Assembly: GCA_016294075.1 (NCBI GenBank)
Contig: JAEDCQ010000001.1
Span: forward strand, 310,001 to 374,000
From: Lachnospiraceae bacterium
Lineage (GTDB): Bacteria > Bacillota > Clostridia > Lachnospirales > Lachnospiraceae
Direction of reading: 5' to 3'
Length of the DNA stretch: 64,000 nucleotides
Below the pieces are notes generated by a model. That model saw nothing but the letters and a program-made list of their open reading frames with translations. It ran no database searches and was not told the DNA's origin. Position numbers and translations under genes: made by a program. Position 1 is the stretch's first letter; every line of letters starts with the position of its first letter. Below, in pieces: positions 45,490 through 53,116 of this stretch.

Positions 45490-46444
45490 GCGATATGCCT
45501 GTTTTATCATAAACTCCATATTCATTATTTCATTATGCGGCTGTGGGAAAGACAAGCCTGCGTTAAGCTATGAACGAACAGTTACAATGCAAAACCCTGT
45601 GTCCCAATCGCAGACGGCAGACACCTTTTCATCTGATTTATGTGTAATTAACGGTAATTATTATAGCGATACAGATGTTTCCATGGAAAAAGAATCTGCA
45701 GCGGGATTATTTGATATTAATCATAATAAAGTGATATATTCCCAAAATATCCATGAGCGCATGAATCCGGCCAGTCTGACAAAAATTATGACCGCATTGG
45801 TTGCAATTAAATACGGAAATACGGATGATACTATTATCTGTTCTCCGAATGTTAAAATAAATGAGGCAGGTGCAACCGTATGTGGGCTGAAGCCGGGAGA
45901 CAGGCTGACGCTTAATCAGGCACTTCATGCTTTACTAATTAATTCGTCAAATGATGCTGCTGTTGTAATAGCGGAACATATCGGTGGAAGCATGGAAGGC
46001 TTTACGGAAATGATGAATGAGGAGGCTCTAAAGCTTGGAGCCACCAACAGCCATTTTGTTAATTCGCACGGTTTAACTGAGAATGAACATTATGTTACTG
46101 CATATGACATGTATTTAATTATGAATGAAGCGATGCAATATGAGCTGTTTAATGAAATCATACACATGAATGAATATTCTACCGTTTATTATGATAGCAA
46201 TGAGCAGGAAAAAGAAATGTCTTTCCGCTCAACAAATCTTTTTTTTCGGGATGATTATTCTGCTCCGGATAAAATAACGGTTATTGGCGGGAAAACCGGT
46301 ACAACAAACGCGGCCGGTAACTGCCTGATTCTTCTTACGAAGGATACAGGAGGAAATCCATATATCTCAATAATATTGCGTGCAAGTGAACGCGGACTCA
46401 TGTATGAAGAAATGATAGATTTGTTAGAAGAGATAAATAATTAG
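45473..46444 (+). CDS. D-alanyl-D-alanine carboxypeptidase (lipoprotein-like, class A PBP5 family)
   Basis: A 323-residue serine peptidase S11 protein with an N-terminal hydrophobic signal (about 10-24) ending in a lipobox-like LCGC, so it may be lipid-anchored at Cys26. Active-site motifs are PASLTKIM near 102 (Ser-x-x-Lys), NSSNDAA near 160 and GGKTGTT near 268. It trims the terminal D-Ala of stem peptides and thereby limits cross-linking. There is no separate C-terminal PBP5 domain beyond the catalytic core. The start is GTG 45473, 12 bases after AGAGGAG and overlapping mgsA. This is the last gene of the shape/division run. Confidence 0.9.
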   Translation: MKCINKRYACFIINSIFIISLCGCGKDKPALSYERTVTMQNPVSQSQTADTFSSDLCVINGNYYSDTDVSMEKESAAGLFDINHNKVIYSQNIHERMNPASLTKIMTALVAIKYGNTDDTIICSPNVKINEAGATVCGLKPGDRLTLNQALHALLINSSNDAAVVIAEHIGGSMEGFTEMMNEEALKLGATNSHFVNSHGLTENEHYVTAYDMYLIMNEAMQYELFNEIIHMNEYSTVYYDSNEQEKEMSFRSTNLFFRDDYSAPDKITVIGGKTGTTNAAGNCLILLTKDTGGNPYISIILRASERGLMYEEMIDLLEEINN

Positions 46445-46473
46445 TTGTTTTTTCCCACATGATAGCCTATAAT
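46445..46473 (+). promoter_or_regulatory. Promoter for the P-loop gene at 46536
   Basis: TTGTTT (46445-46450) and a perfect TATAAT (46468-46473) are separated by 17 bases. The leader is about 55 bases long and ends in AGGAGGG before the start codon. Confidence 0.65.
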
Positions 46474-46535
46474 GTTTTTAAGGTATTTAATGTACAATAA
46501 TTGTATTACCAAAATATACTTCAGGAGGGTTCCAC

Positions 46536-46955
46536 ATGGTAGAATTAATTGTAGGTAAAGAAGGTAAAGGTAAAACAAAACAGTTGCTTTCTCGGGTGAA
46601 TGAAGAAATCAAAACAGCATCCGGAAATATCGTTTTCTTAGACAGAAACGATAAGCATATGTTTGAATTGAATAACAAAGTTCGTCTTGTTAACGTAGCA
46701 GATTATGAATTTACAAACTGTTCAGAATTTATAGGATTCGTTTGTGGTATCCTTTCACAAGATCATGATATTGAAAAGATGTACATAGATGCCATTATGA
46801 AGGTTGCAAAATTAGAAAAAAGTGATTTAACGGCAGTTGTCAAGAGATTAGAGCTTATCGGTAAAAAATTCAATGTACAGTTCACGGCAAGTGTAACATT
46901 AGATGCTTCTGAATTAGATGATGAGCTTCGCAGCAACATTGTGGTAGAGCTTTAA
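46536..46955 (+). CDS. Small P-loop protein, function unknown
   Basis: A 139-residue cytoplasmic protein with a Walker A-like GKEGKGKTKQLL at residues 7-18 and a hydrophobic strand IVFLDRND near 31. No other ATPase motif is obvious. Relatives in Clostridia are sometimes called PilT-like, which the sequence does not support: there are no secretion-ATPase motifs and it is far too short. It has its own promoter and terminator, so it is probably monocistronic. It lies just upstream of an HlyD-like gene, yggS and sepF. Function unknown. Confidence 0.82.
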   Translation: MVELIVGKEGKGKTKQLLSRVNEEIKTASGNIVFLDRNDKHMFELNNKVRLVNVADYEFTNCSEFIGFVCGILSQDHDIEKMYIDAIMKVAKLEKSDLTAVVKRLELIGKKFNVQFTASVTLDASELDDELRSNIVVEL

Positions 46956-46964
46956 GAAGATTTG

Positions 46965-46997
46965 GAAAGCCTCGGAGAAGAATCCGGGGCTTTCTTT
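46965..46997 (+). terminator. Terminator after the P-loop gene
   Basis: GAAAGCCTCGG (46965-46975) pairs with CCGGGGCTTTC (46984-46994), 11 pairs with one T-G wobble, across an 8-base loop. The T tract after it is short, so readthrough into the HlyD-like gene is likely to some extent. Confidence 0.65.
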
Positions 46998-47053
46998 CAA
47001 GTAAAATGTTTTATCCAAACCGGAATTTTTTTGTTTATAACGGAGGAGTTTTT

Positions 47054-48451
47054 GTGTCACCCAATAACAACGGAAATATCCGTGCATATAAAAAACCAAT
47101 AAATTTAAATATCGGCATCATTTTTTTCACGGTTATTCTATTTTATATCATTATTTGTGTTTACATGTATTTTTCTCAGAAGCAAATATATGGATATGTA
47201 GTAAAAAACGGTTCTCTTTCAGAGTCAAATGTCTACGAGGCCGTTGCTTTACGTGATGAAGTGGTTATAAACAGTCCGTATTCCGGTTATATTAATTATT
47301 TTGCAAAAGAAAGTGAAAGAGCAGGTGCAAATAAGCTTGTCTGTACGGTCGATGAATCGGGACAGATTTTAGACCTTGTCAACAGTGCGGAGGGAAATGA
47401 AGTATTATTAAGCGAAAATGACCTTTCTGAAATACGAAATCAGGTAGCTGATTTCTCGGGCTCATTCCGCAAAAACAGTTTTTCTTCCGCATATGATTTT
47501 AAATTTAATGTACAGGGCAGTGTATTAAAGCTTTCTAACAGCAATTTATTAAACAGTATCAGCGATTTATACGGAACTTCTATTGGCAGCTCCATTAATG
47601 TCTGCAATGCTCCCCGGTCAGGTATTGTTGTATATTCTGTAGACGGCTTTGAAGATTATTCTTCTTCCGATGTTACGAAAGAGTGGTTTGAAAAAGAAAA
47701 TTATGAAAAAACACAGTTAATTAATAATGACATTGTAGAAAAGGGACAACCAATTTATAAGCTCTCAACAAACGAGAACTGGCGTTTACTCTTTCCTTTA
47801 GACAGTGAACGTGCACAGGAATTATTGGAGGAAGAATATGTTAAGGTTAAATTCCTGAAAAATCAAAATGAGTCATGGGGAAAGGTAAATGTAATCACCG
47901 GACTGGATAATGAAACATATATAGAATTGACATTTACGAATTCCATGATTACTTTCGTAACCGACCGTTTTGTGGATATTGAATTGATAACGGATATGGA
48001 AACAGGTCTAAAGGTTCCGAATTCTTCTATTGTGGAAAAAGAATTTTTTATGATCCCGGAAGCGTTTATCGAGAAAAACGGTTCAGGTGGAGAAACGGGA
48101 GTGTTACGTGAAACATATAATGAAGATGGTTCCATTATTCCGGAGTTTATTTCGGTCAATATATATAATGTTGAAGACGGTGAATATTATGTAGATGATT
48201 CAGTCTTACGAATTGGTGATAATCTCCTAAAAGCTGATTCTACGGAGAAATTTACTGTCTCCAAAGCAGGTACGCTGGTCGGAGTATATAATATTAATAA
48301 AGGCTATGCTGATTTTAAGCAGATTCAGATTTTAAACCAGAACGAAGAATATTCCATTATTAAATCAAACACAAATTACGGATTGATTGCATATGACCAT
48401 ATTGTTTTAGATGCATCGAGTGTAAGCGAGGATGAATTTATATATCAGTAG
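47054..48451 (+). CDS. HlyD-like membrane-fusion protein in the sepF region
   Basis: A 465-residue protein with a short basic cytoplasmic tail, one membrane helix (about 20-42) and a large extracytoplasmic part. An early segment (EVVINSPYSGYINYFAKESERAGAN) resembles a biotinyl/lipoyl-like half-motif of HlyD adaptors; a beta-barrel-like region follows near 260-320. The start is GTG 47054 with GGAGGAG five bases before it, better than an in-frame ATG at 47006, which would overlap the terminator region. No ABC transporter or outer-membrane partner is nearby. Its neighbours (yggS, sepF) suggest a divisome or envelope role. Confidence 0.75.
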   Translation: MSPNNNGNIRAYKKPINLNIGIIFFTVILFYIIICVYMYFSQKQIYGYVVKNGSLSESNVYEAVALRDEVVINSPYSGYINYFAKESERAGANKLVCTVDESGQILDLVNSAEGNEVLLSENDLSEIRNQVADFSGSFRKNSFSSAYDFKFNVQGSVLKLSNSNLLNSISDLYGTSIGSSINVCNAPRSGIVVYSVDGFEDYSSSDVTKEWFEKENYEKTQLINNDIVEKGQPIYKLSTNENWRLLFPLDSERAQELLEEEYVKVKFLKNQNESWGKVNVITGLDNETYIELTFTNSMITFVTDRFVDIELITDMETGLKVPNSSIVEKEFFMIPEAFIEKNGSGGETGVLRETYNEDGSIIPEFISVNIYNVEDGEYYVDDSVLRIGDNLLKADSTEKFTVSKAGTLVGVYNINKGYADFKQIQILNQNEEYSIIKSNTNYGLIAYDHIVLDASSVSEDEFIYQ

Positions 48452-48499
48452 GCTGGTCGGATATTTTTATCCAATTCAAATTTGAAGGGGAGTAAAAAG

Positions 48500-49198
48500 A
48501 TGATTAACGAAAATTATGAAAAGGTTTTGAATACAATAAATGATGTGTGTAAAAAATGTAATCGTCTTACGGATGATGTTTCACTTATTGCTGTAAGCAA
48601 GACAAAACCGGTTTCAGCCTTATTTGAGGCATATGAGGCGGGTGCACGTGATTTCGGGGAAAATAAAGTGCAGGAGCTTGTTGATAAATATGATAAATTA
48701 CCTCCGGACATCCGCTGGCATATGATTGGGCATCTGCAGACTAACAAGGTAAAATATATTGCTGATAAAGTATATATGATTCATTCCGTTGATTCTGTAA
48801 AGCTTGCTGAAGAAATCAGCAAACAGGCTGTAAAGGCAAAACGCATCATTCCGGTTCTGATTGAGGTTAATATAGCCGGAGAAGACAGTAAATTCGGCAT
48901 TGCTAAGGATGAATGTATTGATTTTATACAGTCTGTAAATCAGTTACCCGGTATAGCAGTCAAGGGGTTGATGACCGTTCCGCCCTTTGTGGAAAATGCA
49001 GAAGATAACCGTCAATATTTTAAAGCATTAAAACAATTATCTGTTGACATAATGCAAAAAAACATTGATAATGTATGTATGGATTTTTTGTCTATGGGCA
49101 TGTCAGGAGATTATACGGTTGCCATAGAAGAAGGAGCCAATATTATACGTGTCGGTACGAGTATATTCGGTGAACGTGATTATTTCGTAAAGGCATAA
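48500..49198 (+). CDS. PLP homeostasis protein YggS/YlmE
   Basis: A 232-residue PLP-binding protein of the YggS/PROSC family: a TIM-barrel with the cofactor Lys in LIAVSKTKP near 32-40, GENKVQE near 59, WHMIGHLQTNKVK near 78 and the terminal LSMGMSGDYTVAIEEGANIIRVGTSIFG-like block. It buffers free pyridoxal phosphate and has no known catalytic activity. The ylmE-sepF pair is conserved in Firmicutes. ATG 48500 is chosen because AAGGGGAG lies 7 bases upstream; an in-frame TTG at 48482 has no such site. Confidence 0.95.
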   Translation: MINENYEKVLNTINDVCKKCNRLTDDVSLIAVSKTKPVSALFEAYEAGARDFGENKVQELVDKYDKLPPDIRWHMIGHLQTNKVKYIADKVYMIHSVDSVKLAEEISKQAVKAKRIIPVLIEVNIAGEDSKFGIAKDECIDFIQSVNQLPGIAVKGLMTVPPFVENAEDNRQYFKALKQLSVDIMQKNIDNVCMDFLSMGMSGDYTVAIEEGANIIRVGTSIFGERDYFVKA

Positions 49199-49216
49199 TG
49201 GTAAGGAGTATTTATT

Positions 49217-49711
49217 ATGGGACTTATGGATTCATTTATCAGTGCGATGAAAATATCTGAAGGGAACGATGATGATGAAATGTTCGACGATGACGGATAT
49301 TATGATGATGAAGACATTGCAGAAGAAAAAACATCTGTTAACATGAAAGCGTCAGATACATCAAATGAACAAAAGAAGCCTATTAACCGTTTGACCCCGG
49401 TAAGACAGAAAAAAATGATTGGAGCAGGAATGGAAGTATGTGTAATAAAACCTACCTCAGTTGAAGATGCGCGTGAGATTACGGAGACTCTGTTAGCCAA
49501 CCGGACTGTTGTTTTAAATATGGAAGGGCTTGATGTTGATATTGCACAGAGAATTATTGATTTTACATCCGGTTCCTGTTATGCAATAAACGGCAATCTC
49601 CAGAAGATTTCCCACTACATATTTATTATTACACCGGCAAGTGTGGATATTTCCGGCGATTTTCAGGAGATTCTCAGTGGTTCCTTTGACGTTCCATCTT
49701 TAAATAATTAA
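49217..49711 (+). CDS. sepF: Cell division protein SepF
   Basis: A 164-residue protein with an N-terminal membrane-binding amphipathic stretch (GLMDSFISAMKI), an acidic, disordered linker (20-70) and a C-terminal SepF domain (about 75-160, with TVVLNMEGLDVDIAQRIIDF). SepF tethers FtsZ to the membrane and shapes the septum, substituting for FtsA in some Gram-positives. It follows yggS by 18 bases with AAGGAG ahead of ATG 49217. Confidence 0.95.
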   Translation: MGLMDSFISAMKISEGNDDDEMFDDDGYYDDEDIAEEKTSVNMKASDTSNEQKKPINRLTPVRQKKMIGAGMEVCVIKPTSVEDAREITETLLANRTVVLNMEGLDVDIAQRIIDFTSGSCYAINGNLQKISHYIFIITPASVDISGDFQEILSGSFDVPSLNN

Positions 49712-49726
49712 TTGCAACGTTATATT

Positions 49727-49752
49727 ACCCTGCGAATATGCAGGGTTTTTTT
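49727..49752 (+). terminator. Terminator after sepF
   Basis: ACCCTGC (49727-49733) pairs perfectly with GCAGGGT (49740-49746) around GAATAT and continues into seven T. It ends the yggS-sepF transcript. Confidence 0.9.
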
Positions 49753-49777
49753 CTTAAAAAACTGCATGGAGGAAACT

Positions 49778-50881
49778 ATGACAGACAGACTCGAAGTGAC
49801 CGTAAAAAACGGTGTAAATTATGATATCGTTTTTGAACAGAGCTTTGATGCACTTAAAGAAGAATTAGAGCGTTTAGGATTAACCGGCTTAAAAGCCTGT
49901 ATCGTAACGGATAACATTGTTGCCCCGCTGTACTCAGAGATTTTAAAACAGGTTTTGGAATCTGCAGGCAATACGGTATCCGTTTTTGTTTTCCCAAATG
50001 GTGAACCAAGTAAAAACCTGGATACAGTTCAGAATTTATATGAACAACTGATTACAGATAAATTGGACCGTAAGTCTTTTCTTGTTGCATTAGGCGGAGG
50101 TGTTGTAGGAGATATGACCGGCTTTGCCGCAGCAACCTTTCTTCGGGGAATTGATTTTATTCAGATTCCGACGACATTGCTTGCTATGGTGGACAGCAGT
50201 GTGGGAGGGAAAACAGGAGTTGATTTTAAACAGTATAAAAATATGATTGGTGCATTTAAGATGCCTAAGCTTGTGTATATGAATCTGAATACATTAACAA
50301 CTTTAGATGAGAGACAATATTTTGCGGGCTTTGCAGAAGCTATGAAATCTGCACTGATTAAGGATGCTCATTTCTATGAGTGGCAGATTGAGAAGATTTA
50401 TGAAATTTGTGATAAAGAACCGGATGTATTAAAAGAACTTGTATACAGAAGCTGTGAAATCAAAAAAAATATTGTAGAAAAAGATCCCTATGAGAAGGGT
50501 GACAGGGCACTCCTCAATCTTGGACATACAGCTGGTCATGCCATTGAAAAATATAAGAATTTTAGTATGCTTCATGGGGAATGTGTTGCATTAGGATGTG
50601 TTGCAGCTGCATATATTTCATGGAAGAGACAAATGCTTTCAATGGAAGAATATTATGAAATACGTGATATGTTTGTACCGTTTAATCTTCCGATAAGTAT
50701 TGAAGATATCGATATAGAAAAAGTTTTATCCTATACGAAATCAGATAAAAAAATGGAAAATAACAGAATTAAATTTGTTTTACTAAAAAAAATCGGCAAA
50801 GCAGTTGTAGATATGACTGTTACAGATGATGAAATACGTGATGCATTAAAGGAGATATTATACGTTGAAGACTTCAGTTAA
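49778..50881 (+). CDS. aroB: 3-dehydroquinate synthase
   Basis: A 367-residue NAD+-dependent enzyme with ALGGGVVGDMTGFAA near 102, the metal/substrate segment TTLLAMVDSSVGGKTGVD near 130 and zinc ligands in NLGHTAGHAIEKY near 247 and LHGECVALG near 266. It makes 3-dehydroquinate from DAHP in the shikimate pathway. An in-frame TTG-type start at 49712 lies upstream of the terminator and is rejected; ATG 49778 has TGGAGGAAAC directly before it. No other shikimate gene is nearby. Its end overlaps lspA by 17 bases. Confidence 0.96.
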   Translation: MTDRLEVTVKNGVNYDIVFEQSFDALKEELERLGLTGLKACIVTDNIVAPLYSEILKQVLESAGNTVSVFVFPNGEPSKNLDTVQNLYEQLITDKLDRKSFLVALGGGVVGDMTGFAAATFLRGIDFIQIPTTLLAMVDSSVGGKTGVDFKQYKNMIGAFKMPKLVYMNLNTLTTLDERQYFAGFAEAMKSALIKDAHFYEWQIEKIYEICDKEPDVLKELVYRSCEIKKNIVEKDPYEKGDRALLNLGHTAGHAIEKYKNFSMLHGECVALGCVAAAYISWKRQMLSMEEYYEIRDMFVPFNLPISIEDIDIEKVLSYTKSDKKMENNRIKFVLLKKIGKAVVDMTVTDDEIRDALKEILYVEDFS

Positions 50882-51389
50882 ATCAAAGGGATTATTTCTT
50901 TTTCTGGATATAGTCGCATTTATCATATTAGTAGTTTTAGACCAATATACAAAATCCCTGGCGGTACAATATTTAAAAGACAAACCTGCATACGTTATCA
51001 TAGATGATGTTTTTGAACTTCATTATCTAGAAAACAGGGGCGCTGCATTCGGAATGCTGCAGAATCAGAAAATACTGTTTGTTATTATAGCAGTCATTAT
51101 GCTTGCAGCAATTTCCTATATTCTTATAAAGCTTCCGAGAAGCAGTCATTATTTTCCGTTAGAAATTTTAATGATACTTGTTGCTTCAGGAGCTGTGGGG
51201 AATTTAATTGACAGAGTGCGTTTTACCTATGTTGTAGATTTTTTCTATTTTAAGCTGATTAATTTTCCGATATTTAATGTTGCGGATATATATGTTTCCG
51301 TATCCTGCGTTATTCTGGCAGTTCTATTGATTTTTTATTATAAAGAACAGGATTTTTCTTTTTTAAACAGCCGGAAAGAAAAGGAGTAA
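50865..51389 (+). CDS. lspA: Lipoprotein signal peptidase (signal peptidase II)
   Basis: A 174-residue membrane protease with four helices and both catalytic aspartates: GNLIDRVRFTYVVDFF near 108-123. Also present is the conserved ENRGAAFGMLQ near 55. It cleaves prolipoproteins before the lipidated Cys, for example a substrate such as the lipobox protein encoded at 45473. The start is TTG 50865, 10 bases after AAAGGAG and inside the end of aroB. Confidence 0.95.
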   Translation: MKTSVKSKGLFLFLDIVAFIILVVLDQYTKSLAVQYLKDKPAYVIIDDVFELHYLENRGAAFGMLQNQKILFVIIAVIMLAAISYILIKLPRSSHYFPLEILMILVASGAVGNLIDRVRFTYVVDFFYFKLINFPIFNVADIYVSVSCVILAVLLIFYYKEQDFSFLNSRKEKE

Positions 51390-51392
51390 GCA

Positions 51393-52313
51393 TTGCAAAA
51401 TTTCCATTTCCTTATTTCAGAAGAATATGAAAATGAAAGACTTGATAAAAGCTTATCAGAATTAACAGATGATACTGTATCCCGTTCTTTTCTTCAGAAA
51501 CTGATAAAGGACAATCAGGTTTATGTAAATGAAAAAATTCAAAAGGCAAGCTATCGCCTTAAAACCGGCGATAATGTGTCTTTTTTTCTTCCGGAACAAA
51601 TTGAGCCCGATATTGAACCGGAGAATATACCGCTTGATATTCTGTATGAGGATGAAGATGTTATTGTAGTAAATAAACCTAAGGATATGGTGGTTCATCC
51701 TTCTGCAGGTCATTATACACATACTCTTGTTAATGGTTTGATGTATCATTGTAAAGGCTCTTTATCCGGAATCAATGGTGTATTAAGACCCGGAATTGTA
51801 CACAGAATCGATAAAGATACAACCGGATCTGTCATTGTATGTAAAAACGATATGTCTCATCAGAATATAGCGGAACAATTAAAGGAACATTCTGTGACGC
51901 GGAAATACCGTGCAATCTGTTTTGGTGTAATAAAAGAAGAAGAAGGGACTGTGAATGCACCAATCGGAAGAGACGAAAAAGAACGTAAAAAAATGTCTGT
52001 CAACTATAAAAACGGAAAAAATGCGATTACACATTATCGTGTTATAGAGCGTTTTCGCGAATATACTTATATTGAATGCAGGTTAGAAACCGGGCGGACA
52101 CACCAGATTCGTGTGCATATGGCTTCGATTGGGCATCCGCTTATGGGTGATGTAGTATATTCTTCCCAAAAATGGCCTTATAATACAAACGGTCAGGTTT
52201 TACATGCATATATACTTGGTTTTACTCATCCCTCAAGCGGAAAGTATATTGAAACACAGGCTCCAATTCCGGATTATTTTGAAGCAGTTTTAGACAAACT
52301 TCGCAAAATTTGA
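51393..52313 (+). CDS. RluA-family 23S rRNA pseudouridine synthase (RluD-like)
   Basis: A 306-residue enzyme with an N-terminal S4 RNA-binding domain (10-75) and a pseudouridine synthase domain whose catalytic Asp140 lies in HRIDKDTTGS. The segment LETGRTHQIRVHMASIGHPLMGD near 230 is typical of the RluD/RluA group. The lspA-rluD order is common in Firmicutes and Proteobacteria. The start is TTG 51393 with AAAAGGAG six bases upstream. The exact uridine modified cannot be read from the sequence. Confidence 0.94.
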   Translation: MQNFHFLISEEYENERLDKSLSELTDDTVSRSFLQKLIKDNQVYVNEKIQKASYRLKTGDNVSFFLPEQIEPDIEPENIPLDILYEDEDVIVVNKPKDMVVHPSAGHYTHTLVNGLMYHCKGSLSGINGVLRPGIVHRIDKDTTGSVIVCKNDMSHQNIAEQLKEHSVTRKYRAICFGVIKEEEGTVNAPIGRDEKERKKMSVNYKNGKNAITHYRVIERFREYTYIECRLETGRTHQIRVHMASIGHPLMGDVVYSSQKWPYNTNGQVLHAYILGFTHPSSGKYIETQAPIPDYFEAVLDKLRKI

Positions 52314-52330
52314 CATAAAAATCTTTTTTA

Positions 52331-52359
52331 TTGTTTTTTTATATTCTTTATGCTAAAAT
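52331..52359 (+). promoter_or_regulatory. Promoter for the unknown gene at 52424
   Basis: TTGTTT (52331-52336) and TAAAAT (52354-52359) are 17 bases apart, with TGC before the -10 (extended -10). The leader to the next ATG is about 58 bases. Confidence 0.55.
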
Positions 52360-52423
52360 TAATATATTGTTAATATGTTTGTTTAGCACATTAACGTAAT
52401 AGGATAGGATATAAGTACATAAT

Positions 52424-53029
52424 ATGACTGCTGATAATTATTTAGACCGCCTGCTCGTAAAATATGCAGGTACTTTCAATATTTATACGCCGTTTCAGAT
52501 TGGTGGCACAGAATTTCCGGCATATGGTTATTTTTACAGCCATGTTGAAAAATTTGTTTTAACAAGGGGAGCTAATATGTGGTCATCCGATAGTTATGAA
52601 CATATTTTGTTCTTAACATCAGATGAAGTTACTGTTTCAAATGTTGATAATATGAAGCGTATTCTTCTTGAATATGTTGAACCCTTACTTGTTCTCAAAG
52701 GAGGGGAACTTCCGCCACCGAATCATATGTACAGTTATATGTCGGTGATTTTAATTTCTGATAAGAAACCATCCAAAGCTACTGTTAAAGCGGTGAAGAG
52801 ACTCAGCTATGATAAAGGATATAAGATGAATATGCGCGGTTTCTCCCAGGCTCAGATTTGTCTTGTATCAATAGAGGACGAAAAAATATACCATAATTTT
52901 GCAGCACATGCAAAGAAGAAAACGTTAAAATCTGTCTTTAAGGAAGTAAAAGAAGGCAAGACCGGTTTTAAAGAATTGGTTGAAAAAGGAGATTTGAAGC
53001 CTTTTATTCAAGAACAACCGGTTATATAA
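52424..53029 (+). CDS. Conserved hypothetical cytoplasmic protein
   Basis: A 201-residue soluble protein, alpha/beta in character, with no domain I can assign with certainty. Features are an early aromatic region (PAYGYFYSHVEKFVLTRG near 28), a strand-rich centre (YMSVILIS near 105) and a lysine-rich C-terminal helix. Similar unnamed proteins occur in Lachnospiraceae (from memory). There is no signal peptide. It is transcribed from its own promoter and is followed by an 87-base gap before cstA. No good Shine-Dalgarno lies right before ATG 52424 (only AGGATAGGAT about 20 bases upstream), so the start is somewhat uncertain. Confidence 0.75.
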   Translation: MTADNYLDRLLVKYAGTFNIYTPFQIGGTEFPAYGYFYSHVEKFVLTRGANMWSSDSYEHILFLTSDEVTVSNVDNMKRILLEYVEPLLVLKGGELPPPNHMYSYMSVILISDKKPSKATVKAVKRLSYDKGYKMNMRGFSQAQICLVSIEDEKIYHNFAAHAKKKTLKSVFKEVKEGKTGFKELVEKGDLKPFIQEQPVI

Positions 53030-53116
53030 TTTTAAATGCAGTATTACCTGCTTATAATCAGGGTGACCTGTTATTATAAGAAATCTCACATTACAAAATA
53101 ATAGGAGGGATTAATT

